Source: Oligosphaeraceae bacterium
GTDB lineage: Bacteria > Verrucomicrobiota > Lentisphaeria > Oligosphaerales > Oligosphaeraceae
Direction of reading: 5' to 3'
DNA length: 10,206 bases
Assembly: GCA_012515455.1 (NCBI GenBank)
Contig: JAAYYJ010000031.1
Span: 1 to 10,206 of the forward strand
A model generated the notes under the pieces. It was not told where the DNA came from. It made no database searches and worked only from the letters and a program-made list of their open reading frames with translations. The translations under genes were made by a program, and so were the position numbers. This document shows positions 6,453-10,206 of this stretch, one piece after another; position 1 is the stretch's first letter, and the number at the start of each line of letters is the position of its first letter.

Positions 6453-6641
6453 CGCTTTGGCGGCGAAGTACGGGACAGCAGGTGGGTCGGAAGAGGTGGA
6501 TTTGGGGTGGGAATGCTCTATGGCGCATAACCGGGATGGTCAGACGCAGGCAGCGCGGTCTCCCCGTCCCCCCCCCGGCGCACCAGGCCAGCCCCAGGTT
6601 TTACCAGGAAAAACCGCCGTTCCAGTTGCTTTCCGTCGCAA

Positions 6642-6935
6642 TCAGCGGGCGAGGAGATGACGTTCCTTCAGGACGCCAATCACCAGCCCGGGACTTTGGG
6701 TGGGGTCGGTATAATGCCCGACCACGAAGCGCCCGTCCAGGCAGCCCAGGATGGCAAAGGGGTTGGGCAGACGGATGAGCTTCTGTTCCGGCACCAACAT
6801 GATCAGGTTCCGGGAAAACAGCAGTCCGTCGGCATAGTGCTTGAAAACCAATTCCCAGGGGCTGAACTCGCGGTGTTCCTCTGTGGGCACGAGGCAGTGC
6901 GAGTCGTCTATGTTGTCCTGGTCGGGTGACTGCAC
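6642..6935 (-). CDS. Small protein of unknown function (97 residues)
   Basis: I do not recognise this protein. The frame looks truly coding: third positions are consistently G or C as in neighbouring genes, and residue composition is balanced with alternating hydrophobic strands (LIMLVPEQKLIRL, FAILGCLDGRFVVGHY, GLVIGVLKERH), suggesting a small mostly-beta cytoplasmic domain. There is no signal peptide and no membrane segment. A TAG lies in frame a few codons upstream, so the start must fall at or after GTG 6935; no ATG occurs before residue 46 and no good ribosome site precedes the GTG, so the start is uncertain. It is divergent from the dehydrogenase gene with 130 bases between them, an arrangement often seen for co-regulated genes. 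It may be a lineage-specific family or a remnant of a longer gene. Confidence 0.6.
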   Translation of the reverse strand: MQSPDQDNIDDSHCLVPTEEHREFSPWELVFKHYADGLLFSRNLIMLVPEQKLIRLPNPFAILGCLDGRFVVGHYTDPTQSPGLVIGVLKERHLLAR

Positions 6936-6990
6936 GGGCGAGCGCTGCTACATGGCTCCGATGATATACCGTTAATGTGGGTGCGGGCAA

Positions 6991-7018
6991 TTGCATTTTG
7001 CGGGAAATGGATTACAGT
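6991..7018 (+). promoter_or_regulatory. Possible promoter of the sugar dehydrogenase operon
   Basis: TTGCAT (6991-6996) and TACAGT (7013-7018) are spaced by 16 bases, and the 48 bases after it end at the ATG. Matches to consensus are 3 of 6 and 4 of 6. The TTGCATTTTGCGGGAA part resembles the region before the RRM gene. Downstream, AACTT (7021-7025) and AAGTT (7040-7044) form a small inverted repeat that could hold a regulator. All this is suggestive only. Confidence 0.25.
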
Positions 7019-7065
7019 TTAACTTGTTCCGCTTTGGTTAAGTTCAAACAATGAGGTAATGGAAT

Positions 7066-8331
7066 ATGAAGACTACCGCTCTCAGACTGTACGGAAAGCA
7101 GGACATCCGCTTGGAGTCATTTGAACTTCCACCCTGCGGAGATGACGGAATCATCGCCGAAGTGGTCAGTGATTCAATCTGCATGTCCAGCTACAAGGCT
7201 GCCAAGCAGGGCGCGGACCACAAACGCGTGCCCAAAGACTGTGCCGTCAATCCGCCGATGCTCGGGCACGAATTCTCGGGCCGGATTGTGGAAGTCGGCG
7301 CAAAATGGCGGTCCCAGTTCCAGCCCGGCGACTGTTTCGGCATCCAGCCGGCGCTGATGTACAAAGGCTCGCTGGAAGCTCCAGGCTATTCCTTCACCAG
7401 CATCGGCGGGGATGCCACCTACATCCGCATCCCATCCTGCGTGATGGAAATGAACTGCTTGCTTAAATACAGCGGCGAGGCATTCTTCCTGGCTTCCCTG
7501 AGCGAGCCGATGAGCTGCCTGATCGGAGCCTGCCATGCCCAGTACCACATCCCACCGGCATCGTACCAGCATAACATGGGCATCGTGGAGGGGGGAAAAT
7601 GCGCCTGTCTGGCCAGTGCCGGACCGATGGGGCTGGGGCTGATCGACTACCTCGTGCACGGCCCGCGCCGCCCGTCCTTGGTGGTGGTGACCGATATCGA
7701 CCAGGCCCGCCTGGACCGGGCCCAGTCCATCCTGACCCCCGCGAACGCCCAGGCCCATGGCGTGCAGCTGATGTACGTGAATACCCGCACCGCCAGCGCG
7801 GTGCAGGACCTGCTGGCCCTGACCGGCGGAACTGGCTTCAATGACGTCTTCGTACTGGCACCGGTGGCACCGGTGGTGGAGCAGGGAGATGCCATCCTGG
7901 CCCAGGACGGCTGCCTGAATTTTTTTGCCGGTCCGACGGACACGGCGTTTGCCGCCAAGTTGAATTTCTACAACGTGCATTATGCCGGGACGCATCTGGT
8001 CGGGACTTCCGGTGGCACCACCGCAGATATCCGTGAGGCCTTGGAACTGATGGGCAAGGGAGTGCTCAATCCGGCCATGATGATCACCCATGTGGGTGGT
8101 TTGACGGCCGCGCGCGAGACCACCTTGAACCTGCCCAATATCCCCGGCGGCAAGAAGCTCATCTACACCCATCAGGATTTCCCCCTGACCGCATTGACGG
8201 ACCTGCCGGCCCTGGGCAAGAACAACCCGGTGTTCGCTGAACTCGCTGACGCCTGCGCCAGGCATAACGGACTCTGGAGCCTGGAGGCCGAAAAAATCGT
8301 CCTGGAGAAAATGCCGAAATTGAACCTCTAA
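7066..8331 (+). CDS. SorE/YggP-like zinc-dependent sugar(-phosphate) dehydrogenase
   Basis: A 421-residue medium-chain dehydrogenase resembling L-sorbose-1-phosphate reductase (SorE) and E. coli YggP along its whole length by memory: DSICMSSYKAAKQG, KRVPKD, LGHEFSG, DGCLNFFAGPTD, FYNVHYAGTHLVGTSGG and NLPNIPGGKKLIY are all family blocks. The Cys of SICMSS and His-Glu of GHE are the expected catalytic-zinc ligands. The four-Cys structural-zinc loop of classical alcohol dehydrogenases is absent, as in SorE-type proteins. The Rossmann part has ASAGPMGLGLIDYL and an acidic residue ending the second strand (VVVTDID), favouring NAD(H). SorE interconverts a keto-sugar 1-phosphate and a sugar-alcohol 6-phosphate; the substrate here is not determined. 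A ribosome site (GAGG, nine bases before the ATG) is present. The isomerase gene follows after 17 bases. Confidence 0.88.
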   Translation: MKTTALRLYGKQDIRLESFELPPCGDDGIIAEVVSDSICMSSYKAAKQGADHKRVPKDCAVNPPMLGHEFSGRIVEVGAKWRSQFQPGDCFGIQPALMYKGSLEAPGYSFTSIGGDATYIRIPSCVMEMNCLLKYSGEAFFLASLSEPMSCLIGACHAQYHIPPASYQHNMGIVEGGKCACLASAGPMGLGLIDYLVHGPRRPSLVVVTDIDQARLDRAQSILTPANAQAHGVQLMYVNTRTASAVQDLLALTGGTGFNDVFVLAPVAPVVEQGDAILAQDGCLNFFAGPTDTAFAAKLNFYNVHYAGTHLVGTSGGTTADIREALELMGKGVLNPAMMITHVGGLTAARETTLNLPNIPGGKKLIYTHQDFPLTALTDLPALGKNNPVFAELADACARHNGLWSLEAEKIVLEKMPKLNL

Positions 8332-8348
8332 TCACTCCAGGGAAAAAC

Positions 8349-9221
8349 ATGAAGATTGCAGTCAATACGAACTCGCTCCGGAAAAATTTCAGCAATGCGG
8401 CGATGGTCGAGCTGATCAAGGGCGTGGGTGCCACCGGCATTGAGTGGGGCTTGGGGGGTCTGGACAGCATCCGGGAAGACACCCGGGAGATGGTCCGGCT
8501 GACCCGCGATGCCGGCCTGGAGCTGGTGTCTTTCATCAATGGTCCGAAGCTCCACCTCACTGACGAAGTGCTGCGCTATACCGAGGCTGTGGCTGCGGCC
8601 GGCGGGAAGATGCTGCGGGTCGCACATCCCTGGTATGCCTGGGATTACAACGAAGCGCTGCATCAGCCGGATTCTTATGACTACCTGCTGAAGATCACCC
8701 GCGAAGGCATGGAACGTCTGGAATCGGCCGGGCGGCAGGCCGGGGTGCGCTATGTGCTGGAGACGCATGGCTCCAGCGTCTTCGCTTCCCCGGTGGCAGA
8801 TCATTTTATTCTGCAGGGCCTCGACCCGCAGGTGTTCGGCATTATCTATGACCCTGCCAATACCTTTATTGAGGGCTTCGTGCGGCCCCGTGGCGCGGTG
8901 GAGGTGATGGGGCAGTATCTGGCCTATGTCCATATCAAGAATTTCCGCTGGGAGTACTGTATGAAGGAACTGCCGCGGGGACGCCAACGTGAGACCGTGC
9001 GCACTGTGAAGTGCTCTCTGGAGAGCGGCCTGGTCGATTACGAGGAAGTGTTTTTCGCCTTGAAGGTCGCTAAATTCGAGGGCTGGCTGTCGTTTGAAGA
9101 AATGTATTCGGCGCCGGACGCTGTAGCCGCGGAAATCAAGGCCGGCATCGCGCACCTGCAGGAGTGCGAAGCCAACGCCCCCGCCGCTCCCTGCGAACCC
9201 TTCAAATCGTTTAACTGGTAA
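8349..9221 (+). CDS. Sugar-phosphate isomerase/epimerase-like TIM-barrel protein
   Basis: A 290-residue protein of the AP endonuclease 2 / xylose-isomerase-like TIM-barrel superfamily (IolE, IolI, UxaE-like and ketose 3-epimerase relatives). The likely metal-binding set is in order and on the expected strands: Glu137 in VLETHG, Asp167 in IIYDPANT, His194 in YVHIKN and Glu249 in LSFEEM. The N-terminus MKIAVNTNSL is a typical first strand, with no signal peptide. It lies 17 bases after the dehydrogenase, with AGGG before the ATG, so the two are co-transcribed and probably act on the same sugar: one changing oxidation state, the other moving a carbonyl or inverting a carbon. The exact reaction cannot be read from sequence; the family also includes dehydratases and uncharacterised members. 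The C-terminal 25 residues are Ala/Pro rich and variable. Confidence 0.87.
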   Translation: MKIAVNTNSLRKNFSNAAMVELIKGVGATGIEWGLGGLDSIREDTREMVRLTRDAGLELVSFINGPKLHLTDEVLRYTEAVAAAGGKMLRVAHPWYAWDYNEALHQPDSYDYLLKITREGMERLESAGRQAGVRYVLETHGSSVFASPVADHFILQGLDPQVFGIIYDPANTFIEGFVRPRGAVEVMGQYLAYVHIKNFRWEYCMKELPRGRQRETVRTVKCSLESGLVDYEEVFFALKVAKFEGWLSFEEMYSAPDAVAAEIKAGIAHLQECEANAPAAPCEPFKSFNW

Positions 9222-9318
9222 AGCGCAGCAATCGGCCTGGGCAGCGCACCGCCTTTCTCCACTGTTCCCGGCCGGTTGACACAGGCTCCCCATTACTTGC
9301 CAAATATAAAAGCACATA

Positions 9319-10206
9319 ATGTCATTATGGATTGACAATACCGCTGATTTTGCCGCTTTCTGCCAGGAAGCCTCGGTCCAGTCACGGGTGGCAGTTGACA
9401 CCGAATTCATGTGGTCCAGCACCTTTTACCCCCGCTTGGCCCTGGTGCAAATCTCCTGGGGAACCGACCATTGCGCCGTGGTGGACCCGCTCCAGGTGGA
9501 TGACGGCAGTGCTTTGCGCGCATTGCTGGAAAATCCGGCCGTCCAGAAAGTGTTCCATGAGGCTACCAGCGATTTGCCCATCCTCAGGCGCTGGTGCCGG
9601 GGCGGCATACCCAAAAATGTCTTCGATACCCGGTTGGCAGGAGCATTCTGCGGCCTGACCCAAGGCTGCTCACTGCAGAAACTGCTGGAACTGTTCTTCG
9701 CTTTCACCTTGGATAAATCCGAGACCCGCAGCGACTGGCTCCAGCGCCCGCTCAGCGCCCGGCAGCTCGAGTACGCCTCCGCAGACGTGAAATGGCTGCC
9801 CGAATTGGCCCGGCTGCTGCAGGAAAAAATCTCCGCCTTGGGCAATCTGCCGTGGTGCCTGGAGGAGATGGAGCAGTTTTCCCGGGCGGAGCTTTATGCT
9901 GAGGAACCGCCCGAACGGTATTTCCGGACTGTGAAAGGTTCAGGCCGGCTGGACCGGCAGCGCTTGGCGGTGTTGCGCGAGCTGGCCGCCTGGCGGGAAA
10001 ATACCGCCCGGACACTGGATAAAACCAGGAACCGGGTGATGAGTGATCAGCAGCTGCTGGACGCTGTCGCGCTGCTGCCCGAGAATCTGTCCCAGCTGCG
10101 GCAGGTGCAAAATTTCTGGCCGAAGATGATTAAAAACTACGGCAATGATGTCCTGCAGGCCATCCGTCGTGGTCTCAGCATTCCCCGGGAGCACTGCCCG
10201 ACCCAG
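9319..10206 (+). CDS. rnd: Ribonuclease D, 3' end cut by window
   Basis: A 3'-5' exoribonuclease of the DEDDy class acting in tRNA and small stable RNA 3' maturation. 296 codons are visible. Exo I is AVDTEFM with Asp27 and Glu29, Exo II has HEATSDLPIL with Asp85, and Exo III is YASAD with Tyr152 and Asp156, so the four acidic residues and the tyrosine are all present. The PRLALVQIS block (38-46) is typical of RNase D. A first HRDC domain follows from about residue 213 (RQRLAVLRELAAWRENTAR); a second one, if present, lies beyond the window. The ATG at 9319 gives the usual family N-terminus (MSLWIDNTADFAAF), although no clear ribosome site precedes it. The 97-base gap to the isomerase gene shows no obvious terminator, so read-through or a separate promoter are both possible. 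Confidence 0.93.
   Translation, partial: MSLWIDNTADFAAFCQEASVQSRVAVDTEFMWSSTFYPRLALVQISWGTDHCAVVDPLQVDDGSALRALLENPAVQKVFHEATSDLPILRRWCRGGIPKNVFDTRLAGAFCGLTQGCSLQKLLELFFAFTLDKSETRSDWLQRPLSARQLEYASADVKWLPELARLLQEKISALGNLPWCLEEMEQFSRAELYAEEPPERYFRTVKGSGRLDRQRLAVLRELAAWRENTARTLDKTRNRVMSDQQLLDAVALLPENLSQLRQVQNFWPKMIKNYGNDVLQAIRRGLSIPREHCPTQ

Larger units (their letters stand above)
6112..6641. other. 530-base region without convincing genes; leader of the RRM gene
   Basis: This stretch separates the 97-codon gene from the RRM gene, both minus. Composition shifts sharply: 6325-6375 is AT rich with T-runs (A-tracts on the minus strand), while 6395-6600 is very GC rich. Contents seen: a hairpin-capable AGGCC/GGCCT pair about 70-85 bases before the RRM ATG, a perfect CCTCCGG-CA-CCGGAGG repeat (6437-6452), a run of nine C (6568-6576), and a possible promoter near 6308-6329. 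Open frames exist on both strands but their composition changes along their length and none has a recognisable protein pattern or a ribosome site. Some of it is probably a long 5' untranslated leader for the RRM gene. Confidence 0.55.

Noticed and set aside
6277..6528. 83-codon minus-strand frame upstream of the RRM gene
   Set aside because: Its composition swings from GC rich to AT rich with no constant codon pattern, and it has no recognisable motif or ribosome site.
6324..6778. Overlapping plus-strand open frames
   Set aside because: They are rich in Arg, Pro and Ser as expected of out-of-frame GC-rich DNA, and they run into the better-supported minus-strand gene at 6642-6935.
7174..8265. 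363-codon minus-strand frame opposite the dehydrogenase
   Set aside because: Its His/Gln/Gly-rich composition is that of an antisense shadow, and the plus-strand protein is a clear family member.
9276..9310. TTGACA (9276-9281) with TATAAA (9305-9310) as a promoter for ribonuclease D
   Set aside because: The elements match well individually, but the 23-base spacing is too long for a sigma70 promoter and no better -10 occurs at 16-18 bases.
8328..9422. 364-codon minus-strand frame opposite the isomerase
   Set aside because: It is an antisense shadow spanning two plus-strand genes, with no family pattern.

Overview
The window looks like chromosomal DNA of a moderately GC-rich, free-standing bacterium. 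No phage, plasmid, insertion sequence, CRISPR array, tRNA or rRNA gene is visible. The gene content (LexA-RuvA-RuvB, YicC, an HpcH/HpaI-type aldolase, a SorE/YggP-type sugar dehydrogenase beside a TIM-barrel sugar isomerase, and a bacterial RRM protein with an RGG tail) suggests the PVC group, perhaps Lentisphaerota or Verrucomicrobiota. That assignment is inferred from general knowledge of which genomes carry such combinations and was not tested.

Left half (1-4599, all minus strand): a compact set of six genes read right to left, lexA, ruvA, ruvB, yicC, ybaK-type deacylase and apbE (3' end beyond the window). Gaps are 28, 64, 63, 7 and 24 bases, so one transcript is plausible. A good sigma70-like promoter lies just upstream of lexA. 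The first three genes are the SOS repressor and the Holliday-junction branch-migration motor, which fits LexA controlling itself and ruvAB. The last three are housekeeping functions: RNA turnover, editing of mischarged tRNA, and flavinylation of exported proteins. ruvC is not next to ruvA here.

Middle (4600-7065): a monocistronic HpcH/HpaI-family aldolase gene (minus), a clear rho-independent terminator, a small RRM RNA-binding protein gene (minus) with a leader of about 530 bases lacking convincing genes, and a 97-codon gene of unknown function (minus). The last is divergent from the sugar operon, with 130 bases between them.

Right half (7066-10206, plus strand): a SorE/YggP-like zinc dehydrogenase and a sugar-phosphate isomerase/epimerase-like TIM-barrel protein 17 bases apart, surely an operon. 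Ribonuclease D follows after a 97-base gap and runs off the right edge. The aldolase, dehydrogenase and isomerase could serve one sugar or sugar-acid route, but the substrate cannot be read from sequence.

No clearly new multi-gene system was found. The best leads are the divergent LexA recognition helix with candidate operators of uncommon form, the unknown 97-residue protein, the long leader of the RRM gene, and a short motif shared by the upstream regions of the RRM and dehydrogenase genes.
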